Source: Novosphingobium sp. (GTDB lineage Bacteria > Pseudomonadota > Alphaproteobacteria > Sphingomonadales > Sphingomonadaceae). Taken from it: a stretch of 64,000 bases of DNA. The translations under genes and the position numbers were made by a program. Where the stretch lies: positions 1,674,001-1,738,000 of the forward strand of contig NZ_JBCNLP010000001.1 of the NCBI RefSeq assembly GCF_039595395.1, read 5' to 3'. Shown piece after piece: positions 16,550 to 24,653 of this stretch (the stretch's first letter is position 1; each line of letters begins with the position of its first letter). Below the pieces are notes generated by a model. It saw only the letters and a list, made by a program, of their open reading frames with translations. It was not told where the DNA came from and made no database searches.

Positions 16550-17755
16550 ATGCCGATAAGCTTGCTCGATTGGTCTGTTCCGATCGCTATCCTGTTGTGC
16601 GGGGCAGGATTTATCGCTGCCGATGTGATGGGTTTCGGGACCGCGCTATGGGGTTATTCGCTGTGCAGCCTGGGCATCGGTTTTGCCATGATGCTGTTTC
16701 AGAGCCCTGAAATCTGGCCGATCAAGCAGATCATTGAGGATAATTGCATTTTGCTTGGCGTCATCCTCGCTTGCAGGGCACTCAATGGCCGCAAGGGGAT
16801 TGAAAATTTCCTGCCGCTGGAAATCGCCGCGGTGATGGCGGCTTCGGTGATGATCGTCACATCGCTGTTGCTGTTCAAAAGCGTCCGACTTGAGACGTTC
16901 TTCGTTCAGACATGCTGCAATGTCATTCTCTGGCGCACGACGATCGCCTATCTGCAATCGATCAGGTCGACTGCCGATCGCATCCTGGCCGGCACCTTCC
17001 TGTTCCTTTCCATGGCGATGACCTTCCAGTGCATCCTCTATCTTTCAGTGCCCGATACGGGCGCGGTCGTGGGTGCGTGGCGCTCCTCAGTGTGGGGGAA
17101 CCTCGTCCAATATACCGGGCTGCTCGGCAGCATCATTCTTGCCTTTGCGGTGATGATCTCCACCAGTTCGGATTTCATCGAGAAATATCGCAAGCACGCG
17201 CATATCGATCCCTTGACGAATGTCCTGAACCGGCGGGGCATGGAAGCGTTGCTCGCTTCCCCCGCGGGCAGGCGCCTGATATCGGGCTCAACCGCGATCG
17301 TGCTGGCTGATATCGATCACTTCAAAGGTATCAACGATCGCTTTGGGCATGCCTTCGGGGATATCGTCATCGCCCGGTTTGGCGCGCTTCTGAAGAGCCA
17401 GTCTGGTGCCGGAGCGCGCGTGATCCGGCTTGGCGGCGAGGAGTTTGCGGTGCTTCTGAGCGATGTCACGCTGGAGGCTGGCCTCTCGGCCGCCGAGGCA
17501 ATGCGGCGGGCATTCCAGAGCCAAGATTGGCCGTGGGAAGCACAGGAAAGCCAGTTCTCAGCGAGTTTCGGTGTGACACTCATGAAGGAAGGCGAAGAGA
17601 TCTCCGTCTCGATGGCCCGTGCCGACAGCCTCCTCTATCTGGCAAAACGCGAGGGCAGAAATTGCGTCGTCGGGAGACAGAACTTTGCGAGGGACACGGT
17701 GTTCGATCTCAGTCAGAGAGGTAGTTCGCTCGGGCAACTGACACCCTATGAATGA
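16550..17755 (+). CDS. membrane diguanylate cyclase without I-site
   Basis: A 401-residue protein. Six or seven membrane helices cover residues 10-205, then a GGDEF domain of about 170 residues. The substrate residues are in LADIDHFKGINDRFGH and the catalytic loop is GGEEF at 295-299, so synthesis of c-di-GMP is expected. The position five residues before the loop is occupied by GAGA, not R-x-x-D, so there is no classical inhibitory site, unlike the cyclase at 12855. The N-terminal helices resemble the 7TM-type sensor layout but I cannot name the family. Confidence 0.87.
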   Translation: MPISLLDWSVPIAILLCGAGFIAADVMGFGTALWGYSLCSLGIGFAMMLFQSPEIWPIKQIIEDNCILLGVILACRALNGRKGIENFLPLEIAAVMAASVMIVTSLLLFKSVRLETFFVQTCCNVILWRTTIAYLQSIRSTADRILAGTFLFLSMAMTFQCILYLSVPDTGAVVGAWRSSVWGNLVQYTGLLGSIILAFAVMISTSSDFIEKYRKHAHIDPLTNVLNRRGMEALLASPAGRRLISGSTAIVLADIDHFKGINDRFGHAFGDIVIARFGALLKSQSGAGARVIRLGGEEFAVLLSDVTLEAGLSAAEAMRRAFQSQDWPWEAQESQFSASFGVTLMKEGEEISVSMARADSLLYLAKREGRNCVVGRQNFARDTVFDLSQRGSSLGQLTPYE

Positions 17756-17783
17756 TTTTCCGCAAGGAAAGTCAGTAGAATTC

Positions 17784-17846
17784 TGAATGAACAAATGGCA
17801 GTTCTCAGTGAGCTGGCCTTGGGCTTGGGACGTCCGCTTTGTCAGC
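17784..17846 (+). repeat. 63-bp dispersed element, copy 3 (closest to consensus)
   Basis: Starts TGAATGAACAAATGGCAG and ends CCGCTTTGTCAGC, 63 bases. It lies 28 bases after the stop codon of the GGDEF gene at 17755. Its minus-strand reading begins Ala-Asp-Lys and has a stop at codon 14. Confidence 0.85.
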
Positions 17847-18032
17847 CGGCGCAGACGCAGCATGAGATCGGGCAGGGCGGTGGTTGTCGATCATGTCCTG
17901 TTGCTTCTGGCTAAATTTAAGGCCCAAGCGGAGGCTAGGCTTGGAGCCGTTTGCTTTCGGCATATTGCCGTGTATTATCATTGCAACACAGCTTCCCAGA
18001 TATCGTTCATGGAAAGAGGGATAGAGCCGGCC

Positions 18033-19568
18033 ATGAAGCATGAGGCAACCGAAGCTCCGATCGTAACGGCTCGCATAGCGCTGAGCCTTGTGGTTATCGT
18101 TACCCTGTTCCATGCCGCGATGGGTGCGCGCTACGATCTGTTTCGCGACGAACTCTATTTCATTGTCTGTGGGCAACATCCCGCTTTCGGCTATGCCGAC
18201 CAGCCGCCGCTTGTTCCGTTGATTGCCGCTGCCTTCTACAAGCTCGGGCTGGGGGCTTTTGGCGTGCGTCTGCCGGTCGCGTTCGCGGCGGGCGGAATGG
18301 CACTTCTGGCTCTGCGGTTTTCCCAAACATTGGGGGCAAGCCGTCTGGGCATTGTTCTTGCCACGCTGGCCATCTGCATCGCCCCCATGCTGCTGGGGCT
18401 GAGCGCGGTTCTGAGCACGACGTCCTTCGATCCACTCGCGTGGACAGCGATCGCCTGGTGTCTGGTGTGCGCCATCCGGCAGGGCAAGGATCGCTTTCTG
18501 ATCGCGGCGGGGCTGGTAGCTGGGTTTGATCTTCAGGTGAAATATGCCGTCCCTTTCTGGGCGGCGGGTCTGACCATCGGCCTGCTGGCGACCCCGCAGC
18601 GGCGCGTGCTGTTGCGTCCGGCGCTGTGGCTAGGGCTGGTTCTGGCCGGGATGATCGCTGCCCCCTCCTTCCTGTGGCAGATGGCGCATGGCTTGCCCTT
18701 CCTTGAACTGATGCATGCGGCCAAGGAGAAGAATGCCGATACGCCTCTGGGCTCTTTCCTGCTCAACCAGATATTCGTGATGAACCCGCTGCTGGCGCCA
18801 GTCTGGATCGCCGGGCTGCTCGGGCCTTTCCTCATGCCGAAATTCAAAGATCTGCGCTTCTTGCCGATCGCCTGCATGGTGGTCTTCATTCTCACCCGGC
18901 TGGGCCATGGCAAGGATTACTATCTGGCGGCATGCTATCCCACATTGTTCGTGCTGGGCGGTTGTACCATCGCGCATTGGGTGCAGACCCCGAAGCAGCA
19001 CAGTGTGGCGGTGATCGGCGCGGGCATGGCAGCGGTGGTGTCACTGCTGCTTTCGCCCATTGCGTTGCCGGTGCTGCCGCCACCCTTGCTGGTTGCCTAT
19101 GTCACGCGGCTAGGCATCGCACCCCAGCAGCAGGAGCGCAGCTTCCGGGGCACGGTCCTGCCGCAGGTGTTCGCCGATCAGTTAGGCTGGCATGATTTTT
19201 CTGTGCAGGTCATGGCGGCATGGCATCGCATCCCCGCCAGCCAGCGCGGACAGACCGGGATCAAGGTCGACAATTACGGCGAAGCCGCCTCGCTCGACCT
19301 CTACGCCGGGCCGCAGGGCTTGCCGCCGGTGCTGAGCGGGCATAATCAATATTTCCTCTGGGGTTTGCGCGGGCAGAATCCCATCGATTTGCTGGTCGTG
19401 CAAAATCATGTCGAGCGGCTGCGCCCCTATTGCCGCGACACTCAGATTCTGGGTGAGACCTATTCGCCTTACGCCATGGCCTCGGAAAACGGGAAGGTGA
19501 TCGCCTTGTGCCGGGGGCTGCGCACCCCGCTGGGCACCTTGTGGCCTGAGGTCAAGAATTACAGCTGA
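18033..19568 (+). CDS. GT39/ArnT-like membrane glycosyltransferase
   Basis: A 511-residue polytopic protein with about 11 membrane helices in the first 400 residues and a soluble C-terminal part. The first periplasmic loop contains DLFRDELYFIVCGQHPAFGYADQPPLVPL; the Asp-Glu pair and the aromatic cluster are the lipid-phosphate-sugar binding site of the PMT/ArnT family. It should move a sugar from an undecaprenyl or dolichyl-type carrier onto a cell-surface acceptor. The ATG at 18033 is chosen over in-frame codons back to 17787 because those upstream codons overlap the dispersed repeat and are not protein-like. The acceptor is unknown. Confidence 0.8.
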   Translation: MKHEATEAPIVTARIALSLVVIVTLFHAAMGARYDLFRDELYFIVCGQHPAFGYADQPPLVPLIAAAFYKLGLGAFGVRLPVAFAAGGMALLALRFSQTLGASRLGIVLATLAICIAPMLLGLSAVLSTTSFDPLAWTAIAWCLVCAIRQGKDRFLIAAGLVAGFDLQVKYAVPFWAAGLTIGLLATPQRRVLLRPALWLGLVLAGMIAAPSFLWQMAHGLPFLELMHAAKEKNADTPLGSFLLNQIFVMNPLLAPVWIAGLLGPFLMPKFKDLRFLPIACMVVFILTRLGHGKDYYLAACYPTLFVLGGCTIAHWVQTPKQHSVAVIGAGMAAVVSLLLSPIALPVLPPPLLVAYVTRLGIAPQQQERSFRGTVLPQVFADQLGWHDFSVQVMAAWHRIPASQRGQTGIKVDNYGEAASLDLYAGPQGLPPVLSGHNQYFLWGLRGQNPIDLLVVQNHVERLRPYCRDTQILGETYSPYAMASENGKVIALCRGLRTPLGTLWPEVKNYS

Positions 19569-19604
19569 GGCGAGGCTGGTGTTGTCTGGAACGCCTGTTG
19601 CAGC

Positions 19605-19667
19605 GGGCTGAATGAGCGACCGGTTTCTGGTTGGGGCTATGCGGATCAGAGCGACAGCCTTGTTAGC
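19605..19667 (+). repeat. 63-bp dispersed element, copy 4
   Basis: Left end GGGCTGAATGAGC, right end CAGCCTTGTTAGC, so one base differs in the TTTGTCAGC box. It fills most of the 100-base gap between two convergent genes, ending one base before the stop codon of the HutC-type gene at 19669. Confidence 0.65.
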
Positions 19668-19668
19668 C

Positions 19669-20409
19669 TCAATGGTCCTGAACCAAACCGACCATGCTTC
19701 GGATGCGACCATCCATGCGCGCCCGATCACCTGGGCGGAGCATGCTTGCGACGGTAACGACGCCTTCGGAGCACCATGTTTTGCGGGATACCTTGAGGCA
19801 AGGGATGTCACTGTCCATCTGGAGCAAAGTTCTTTCCTCGCGTGATCCCATCACAGCACACACGCTTTCACTTCCCTCGCGATGCGGGCGCACCAGCATC
19901 AGGCGTGAGAACAGCGTCTGCGCCGACAGATCGATGGCCATGGCGTCGGGCAAGAAGGCAGGTGCAATGAGCCGGTCCTCCAATTCAAGAGGCTTGCCGT
20001 CTTCGTAATGCAGGATTTGCGCGTGGAAGATCGGCTGCCCCGCCGCCATGGCAAAGGCCTCGGCTTCCACGGGCGTGGCCGGACGTAAGTCGCGCCGAAG
20101 GACTTCCGCGCGATGGCGTCCTCCGCGCGCCACAATCTCCTCGATGATGTCCAGATGGCCATATTCCGCGACATAGGCCCCCGGTTCGGCGACATAGGTT
20201 CCCGAGCCGCTGCGGCGAACCAGAAAGCCCCGTGTTGTCAGGTCGCGCAGGGCGTGATGCACCGTCATGCGGCTGACCCCGAAACTGGCGGTCAACGCGC
20301 TCTCAGAGGGGATGCGTTCACCCGCCTGCCATTCGCCTGAGGTGATTCGGGCGATGACATGATCGGCGATACGGGCCCGCATGCCCTTGGCTGGCGTGTC
20401 TTGCGTCAT
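19669..20409 (-). CDS. HutC-subfamily GntR repressor
   Basis: A 246-residue regulator: N-terminal GntR winged helix (IARITSGEWQAGERIPSESALTASFGVSRMTVHHALRDL), then an effector-binding UTRA domain (GHLDIIEEIVARGG, then EDRLIAP and a final VASMLRPGDRARMDGR). The domain pair defines the HutC branch. It is divergent from the three-gene operon at 20489-23574, and the gap between them carries two palindromes, one of which (CTGTATATACAG) has the TGTATATACA core of HutC sites. It most likely represses that operon. The known beta-hydroxyaspartate cycle of Paracoccus uses an IclR-type BhcR, so the regulator type differs here. Confidence 0.88.
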   Translation of the reverse strand: MTQDTPAKGMRARIADHVIARITSGEWQAGERIPSESALTASFGVSRMTVHHALRDLTTRGFLVRRSGSGTYVAEPGAYVAEYGHLDIIEEIVARGGRHRAEVLRRDLRPATPVEAEAFAMAAGQPIFHAQILHYEDGKPLELEDRLIAPAFLPDAMAIDLSAQTLFSRLMLVRPHREGSESVCAVMGSREERTLLQMDSDIPCLKVSRKTWCSEGVVTVASMLRPGDRARMDGRIRSMVGLVQDH

Positions 20410-20441
20410 GATCCTGTTTTAGCGCCGATTGGAGTGAGTGG

Positions 20442-20468
20442 ACAGCTTTATCAAAGCTGTATATACAG
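20442..20468. promoter_or_regulatory. two overlapping palindromes, HutC-type operator
   Basis: ACAGCTTT (20442-20449) pairs exactly with AAAGCTGT (20453-20460). The end of this dyad is shared with a second perfect palindrome, CTGTATATACAG (20457-20468). Both lie 20-50 bases before the ATG at 20489 and between the divergent repressor and operon. TGTATATACA matches the core that HutC-type proteins bind. Confidence 0.75.
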
Positions 20469-20488
20469 GTTGTGAAAAGGAGCCATCC

Positions 20489-21640
20489 ATGTCGCCTTCA
20501 CTCCCATCGAATGCAATGCGTCTCGCAGGCCGCCCAACGCCCGATCTGATCCTCGACGAGGCACGGATGCGGCGCAACATTGCCCGGTTGCGCCAGCGCC
20601 TTGCGCCCTTTGGCGTGGTGCTGCGGCCGCATATCAAGACCGCCAAGTCGATCGATGTCGCCCGGCAGTTGCTGACCGACGGCCATGGCCCGGCCACCGT
20701 GTCGACGCTGCGGGAAGCCGAGGCGCTGTTCGAGACCGGCGTGACCGATATTCTCTATGCCGTGGGCATCGCGCCGCATCGGCTTGAGCGGGTGCAGGCG
20801 CTCAGGGCGCGCGGCTGCGATCTGGCGATTATTCTGGATTCGGTCGAACAGGCCCAGGCGGTGGCCGCAGCGTCGGGGGCCGCCGCGATCCCCGTCCTGC
20901 TTGAGATCGACTGCGATGGCCACCGCTCGGGCCTGAAACCGGACGATGAGCAACTCGCGACGATCGGTCGTATTCTTGAAGAGGGCGGCGCCAGTCTGCG
21001 CGGCGTGATGACTCATGCGGGTGAAAGCTACAGCGCGCGTAGCATCGCCGAATTGGAAGCCTTTGCCGAGCAGGAGCGGCTTGCGGTGGTGACAGCGGCG
21101 CAGCATCTGCGCGCAGCGGGTTTGCCGTGCCCGGTGATCAGCGTCGGATCGACACCCACGGCCCATTTCGCCCGCAACCTCGATGGCGTGACTGAAGTGC
21201 GCGCCGGTGTTTTCACCTTCTTCGATTTGGTGATGGCGGGGATCGGCGTCTGCACCCTCGATGATCTTGCGCTTTCGGTGTTGACGACGGTGATCGGGCA
21301 TCAGGCTGACAAGGGCTGGGTGCTGTGCGATGCGGGATGGATGGCGCTGTCGCGCGATCGGGGCACGCAGGGGCAGGCGGTCGATCAGGGCTATGGCGTT
21401 GTCTGCGATGCCGATGGCCGCCCCTATGACAATCTGATCGTTGAAGCGGCCAATCAGGAGCATGGCATCATTGCCTTGCGCCCAGGCAGCGTGGAACCTC
21501 TGCCCGATCTGCCGGTCGGGACCGTGCTGCGCATCCTGCCCAACCATGCCTGCGCGACGGGGGCACAGTTCGACGCTTACACCGTTCTGCCCGCTGACGG
21601 TGGCCCGCTGGCCGTATGGCCGCGATTTCGCGGTTGGTAG
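20489..21640 (+). CDS. DSD1/D-threonine-aldolase-like enzyme (BhcC-like)
   Basis: A 383-residue fold-type III PLP enzyme with an N-terminal alanine-racemase-like barrel and a C-terminal DSD1 domain. The PLP lysine is Lys50 in RPHIKTAKS. The C-terminal NHACAT has the His and Cys that bind the divalent metal in this family. Members include D-threonine aldolase, D-serine dehydratase and beta-hydroxyaspartate aldolase (BhcC), which joins glyoxylate and glycine. The two genes downstream are an iminosuccinate-reductase-like protein and a threonine-dehydratase-like protein, the other two post-aldol enzymes of the cycle, so BhcC-type activity is my first choice. The ATG at 20489 has AAAAGGAG seven bases upstream. 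Confidence 0.75.
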   Translation: MSPSLPSNAMRLAGRPTPDLILDEARMRRNIARLRQRLAPFGVVLRPHIKTAKSIDVARQLLTDGHGPATVSTLREAEALFETGVTDILYAVGIAPHRLERVQALRARGCDLAIILDSVEQAQAVAAASGAAAIPVLLEIDCDGHRSGLKPDDEQLATIGRILEEGGASLRGVMTHAGESYSARSIAELEAFAEQERLAVVTAAQHLRAAGLPCPVISVGSTPTAHFARNLDGVTEVRAGVFTFFDLVMAGIGVCTLDDLALSVLTTVIGHQADKGWVLCDAGWMALSRDRGTQGQAVDQGYGVVCDADGRPYDNLIVEAANQEHGIIALRPGSVEPLPDLPVGTVLRILPNHACATGAQFDAYTVLPADGGPLAVWPRFRGW

Positions 21641-21653
21641 GGAGGCACAGCCC

Positions 21654-22574
21654 ATGAAGTTCATATCCGAAGAGCAATCCGCCGCATTGATCAGCCATGA
21701 TCTGGCTTTTCTGGCCGCGCGGGAGGCCCTGATCGCCGCAGTAACCCAAGAAGCCACGGTCTTCCCCGCCGTGGCAGCGCATGGATCGGATCCGCAGAAC
21801 CGCTTTTCGATCAAGTCCGGCGCCACGGCGGATGTGGCTGGGCTGAAGGTCGGCTCCTACTGGCCGGGCAACAGCCAGGCTGGCCTGCCACGCCACAATT
21901 CCACGATTATGCTGTTCGACCAGACGGTGGGGCGGATCGCCTGGGTGATCGAGGCAGGGCAGGTCAATGCCTATCGTACCGCCGCCGCCGATGCCGTGGC
22001 GGCCGATGCTCTGGCGCGGGCCGATGCCAGCACGCTGACGGTGTTCGGGGCGGGGCATCAGGCTTTGTATGAATGCCTGGCTGTGGCCCGTGTCCGCCCC
22101 ATCCGGCGGGTTCTTGTGGTGGCGCGCGATACGGTCAAGGCCGAGGCCTTCGCGGTCAAGCTGCGGACGCACGGCCTGACCGCAGAGGTCGCCGGGGCGC
22201 GGGAGGCTTGCGCGCAGGCCGATATCATCGTGACCGCCACGCCGTCGCGTGCACCCTTGTTCGAAGCCGATTGGGTGCGCCCCGGCACACATGTCGCCAG
22301 CATGGGGTCGGATGCGGTGGGCAAGCAGGAATTGCCGCCTGCCTTGTTCGAGCGCGCATCCCTGTTTTGCGATCTGCCCGCGCAGGCGGTGAGATTGGGT
22401 GAGTTCCAGCATGCTGCCGGCGCCAAGGCCCGCATCACCGCCCTTGGCGAGGTGCTCTCCGGCCAGAAGGCTGGGCGGACGCATGAAGATCAGATCACCG
22501 TCTTCGACAGCTCGGGCATCGCCCTGCAGGACCTATACATTGCGCGGCATTTGATCGCCGCATTCGAAGCATGA
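21654..22574 (+). CDS. ornithine-cyclodeaminase-family reductase (BhcD-like iminosuccinate reductase)
   Basis: A 306-residue member of the OCD/mu-crystallin family. Features: FSIKSGA, the YWPGN stretch, the Rossmann loop TVFGAGHQA near residue 127, GSDAVGKQELPP and the terminal VFDSSGIALQDLYIA. The YWPxN, GKQELxP, GExQH and FD-x-x-G-x-x-LQDL segments are those I associate with BhcD of Paracoccus, which reduces iminosuccinate to L-aspartate with NADH. GGAGG stands eight bases before the ATG, and the gap to the BhcC-like gene is only 13 bases, so the two are one operon. An alanine or ketimine reductase role is the alternative. Confidence 0.75.
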   Translation: MKFISEEQSAALISHDLAFLAAREALIAAVTQEATVFPAVAAHGSDPQNRFSIKSGATADVAGLKVGSYWPGNSQAGLPRHNSTIMLFDQTVGRIAWVIEAGQVNAYRTAAADAVAADALARADASTLTVFGAGHQALYECLAVARVRPIRRVLVVARDTVKAEAFAVKLRTHGLTAEVAGAREACAQADIIVTATPSRAPLFEADWVRPGTHVASMGSDAVGKQELPPALFERASLFCDLPAQAVRLGEFQHAAGAKARITALGEVLSGQKAGRTHEDQITVFDSSGIALQDLYIARHLIAAFEA

Positions 22575-22593
22575 TTGCACAGGACATCAGACT

Positions 22594-23574
22594 ATGACCG
22601 ATCTCGCCATTACCGCAGCCGACGTCCGCGATGCCGCCGCGCAGATTCGCGGAGTTGCCGTTCGCACACCGCTGCTGGAATTCATGCCGCTCAGCGAGAG
22701 GGTGGGGCATCGCGTGCTGGTGAAGTTCGAGGGCGCTCAGCACACCGGGGCGTTCAAATTTCGAGGGGCTTACAACCGGCTGTCGCGCCTTTCGTCCCAA
22801 GAGCGGGCAGCCGGGGTGGTTGCCTGGTCTTCCGGCAATCACGCGCAGGGCGTGGCGGCAGCGGCGCGCCTGCTGGGCATTCAGGCGACGATCGTGATGC
22901 CCGCCGATGCCCCGGCGGTCAAACTCGCCAACACGCGGGCCTTGGGGGCGCAGATCATCACCTACGATCGCCATACGCAATCGCGTGAGGAGATCGCGAC
23001 AGCATTGGCGGATGAACGCGGCGCGGTTCTGGTGCCCTCTTTCGATGACCCCTTCGTCATCGCCGGACAGGGCACGATCGGACTGGAAATCCTGGAACAG
23101 GCAAGCGAGATCGGTGCCACCATCGGGCGGGTTCTGGCATGTTGCGGCGGCGGCGGGTTGGTCGGCGGGATCGCTACGGCGATCAAGGACACCGCCCCTC
23201 ACATCGACATCTATAGCGTCGAGCCCGAAGCTTTTGACGATACTGCCCGCTCTCTGGCGAGCGGGCGCAGGGAGGCAGTGCTGCCCGGCGCCCATTCCAT
23301 CTGCGACGCTCTGCTGGCCCCCAGTCCCGGATCTTTGACCTTTCCGATCAACAAGGCGCTTTTGTCGGGAGGTCTTGTGGTCAGTGACGATCAGGTTCGT
23401 GCGGCCATGCGCTTTGCGTTCCAGTCGATGAAGCTGGTGGTCGAACCCGGCGGCGCGGCGGCTCTGGCTGCGGCATTGGCAGGATTGGCGCCTCGGGGAG
23501 ACGGGGCCACGGTGGTCGTTGTCTCGGGGGCGAATGTTGACCCCGATCTCTTTGCCAGCATCATTGCGGGGTAA
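22594..23574 (+). CDS. threonine-dehydratase-like PLP enzyme (candidate beta-hydroxyaspartate dehydratase)
   Basis: A 326-residue fold-type II PLP enzyme of the threonine/serine dehydratase family, without the regulatory ACT domain. The PLP lysine is Lys55 in GAFKFRGA; the substrate loop is SSGNHAQG near residue 79; the phosphate loop is CCGGGGLVGG near residue 181. Biosynthetic IlvA enzymes are longer, so this is catabolic. Following BhcC-like and BhcD-like genes by 19 bases, it would dehydrate beta-hydroxyaspartate to iminosuccinate (BhcB role). Sequence alone also allows threonine or serine dehydratase activity, and the match to the Paracoccus BhcB is less specific than that of the reductase. 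Confidence 0.7.
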   Translation: MTDLAITAADVRDAAAQIRGVAVRTPLLEFMPLSERVGHRVLVKFEGAQHTGAFKFRGAYNRLSRLSSQERAAGVVAWSSGNHAQGVAAAARLLGIQATIVMPADAPAVKLANTRALGAQIITYDRHTQSREEIATALADERGAVLVPSFDDPFVIAGQGTIGLEILEQASEIGATIGRVLACCGGGGLVGGIATAIKDTAPHIDIYSVEPEAFDDTARSLASGRREAVLPGAHSICDALLAPSPGSLTFPINKALLSGGLVVSDDQVRAAMRFAFQSMKLVVEPGGAAALAAALAGLAPRGDGATVVVVSGANVDPDLFASIIAG

Positions 23575-23889
23575 TTGACATACGGCCTGATCGCCTTTGG
23601 CCATGTGAAGCAGTGTCGGCTTTCAAGGCAGCGTGATGTGGCTGATCCTGGGGCCTGACCGGCGCCCAATAGAGGTGCCGGTCCGGCGGTCATAACTTCA
23701 TGCCGGGACGCTGTTGAAACGGCGGGTCAACTCAGCCACGCGTTGTCCGAGATGGGCATCCATGGATGCCTCATTGCGTTTGCAGAGAGGTCAGGGGTAA
23801 TCAGAAATTCAATGACGGCAATGTTATCGGATCTGGTCAGGCGGCTTTTTGCAGATCGAGCTCTTGGAGTCCTCAAACGGCTGCCGCTT
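23575..23889. other. gene-free gap
   Basis: Between the end of the three-gene operon and the dispersed element at 23890 there is no credible coding frame. I see no strong hairpin and no RNA gene. Confidence 0.4.
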
Positions 23890-23952
23890 CCCATAAATGG
23901 AGGGCAACCTAGGGCAGGCTGGCCTGAGGCCTTCAATGGCTGGATTGTCAGC
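23890..23952 (+). repeat. 63-bp dispersed element, copy 5
   Basis: Left end CCCATAAATGGAG, right end GGATTGTCAGC. The last 30 bases nearly repeat copy 1. It ends 10 bases beyond the stop codon of the minus-strand PiuC gene at 23963. Confidence 0.7.
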
Positions 23953-23962
23953 GGCACTCACC

Positions 23963-24643
23963 CTAAAGTTCGGCCCAGCGGCGCAGCAAATTGTGATAAA
24001 GATTGGTGAAACGCAGCCGGCTCGCCTGAAGGCCGGGCCCGTCAGGCAATTGCTGAATGGCAAGGTCCAGATCGAAGAGCTGGTCACGCTCCTCTTGCCC
24101 GCGCACCATGCTCTGCACCCAGGTGAAGGCGGCCAAACGTTCCCCGCGCGTCACCGGCGTGACGTGATGGATGCTGCTGGCCGGATAGAGAACGGCATGA
24201 CCGGCGGGCAGTTTGATCGTCCGCTCGCCCAGATGGTCCGCGATCACCAGTTCGCCGCCGTCATAATCCTGTGGATCGCTGAGCGCGAGGGTCAGTGACA
24301 GGTCGGTGCGGATATGGCGCCTAGTGCCATCGATTTGCCGGATCGCGCCATCGATATGCGGGCCGTAATGGCCTCCACCGGTGTAGCGGTTGAACAAGGG
24401 CGGCAGGATGGCATGGGGCAGGGCGGCGGACAGGAACATCGGATGACGCTCCAGCCTGGCCGTGATCACTGCGCCCAGCTCCACCGCCACCGGATCCTGC
24501 CAATGGAGCTGGGTGTTGTGCTTCACCCCCATCGACAGGTGCCCGGCGGTGCCGCGCCCATCCACCCACGCCGCCCCGGCAAGCGCCACGCGTGCTTGCG
24601 CGACCTCTTGGACGGTCAGGACATCGGGGATGAGCAGCGGCAT
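23963..24643 (-). CDS. piuC: PKHD-type Fe(II)/2-oxoglutarate hydroxylase
   Basis: A 226-residue protein matching the YbiX/PiuC family over its length. The iron-binding triad is His96 and Asp98 (HID) plus His159 in SSIHHVTPV; Arg169 in GERLAAF would bind 2-oxoglutarate. FNRYTGGGHYGPHID and YDGGELVI are family signatures. The gene follows the TonB-dependent siderophore receptor by 10 bases on the same strand. This receptor-hydroxylase pair (fiu-ybiX, piuA-piuC) recurs in proteobacteria and is iron-regulated; the hydroxylase is thought to act on the siderophore or its ligand. No clear Fur box was visible in the upstream region. Confidence 0.9.
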   Translation of the reverse strand: MPLLIPDVLTVQEVAQARVALAGAAWVDGRGTAGHLSMGVKHNTQLHWQDPVAVELGAVITARLERHPMFLSAALPHAILPPLFNRYTGGGHYGPHIDGAIRQIDGTRRHIRTDLSLTLALSDPQDYDGGELVIADHLGERTIKLPAGHAVLYPASSIHHVTPVTRGERLAAFTWVQSMVRGQEERDQLFDLDLAIQQLPDGPGLQASRLRFTNLYHNLLRRWAEL

Positions 24644-24653
24644 GGGCGTCGTC

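Noticed and set aside
20489..23574. Operon read as D-serine/threonine degradation only
   Set aside because: Not excluded, but the reductase with BhcD-type motifs between the two PLP genes fits the hydroxyaspartate route better.
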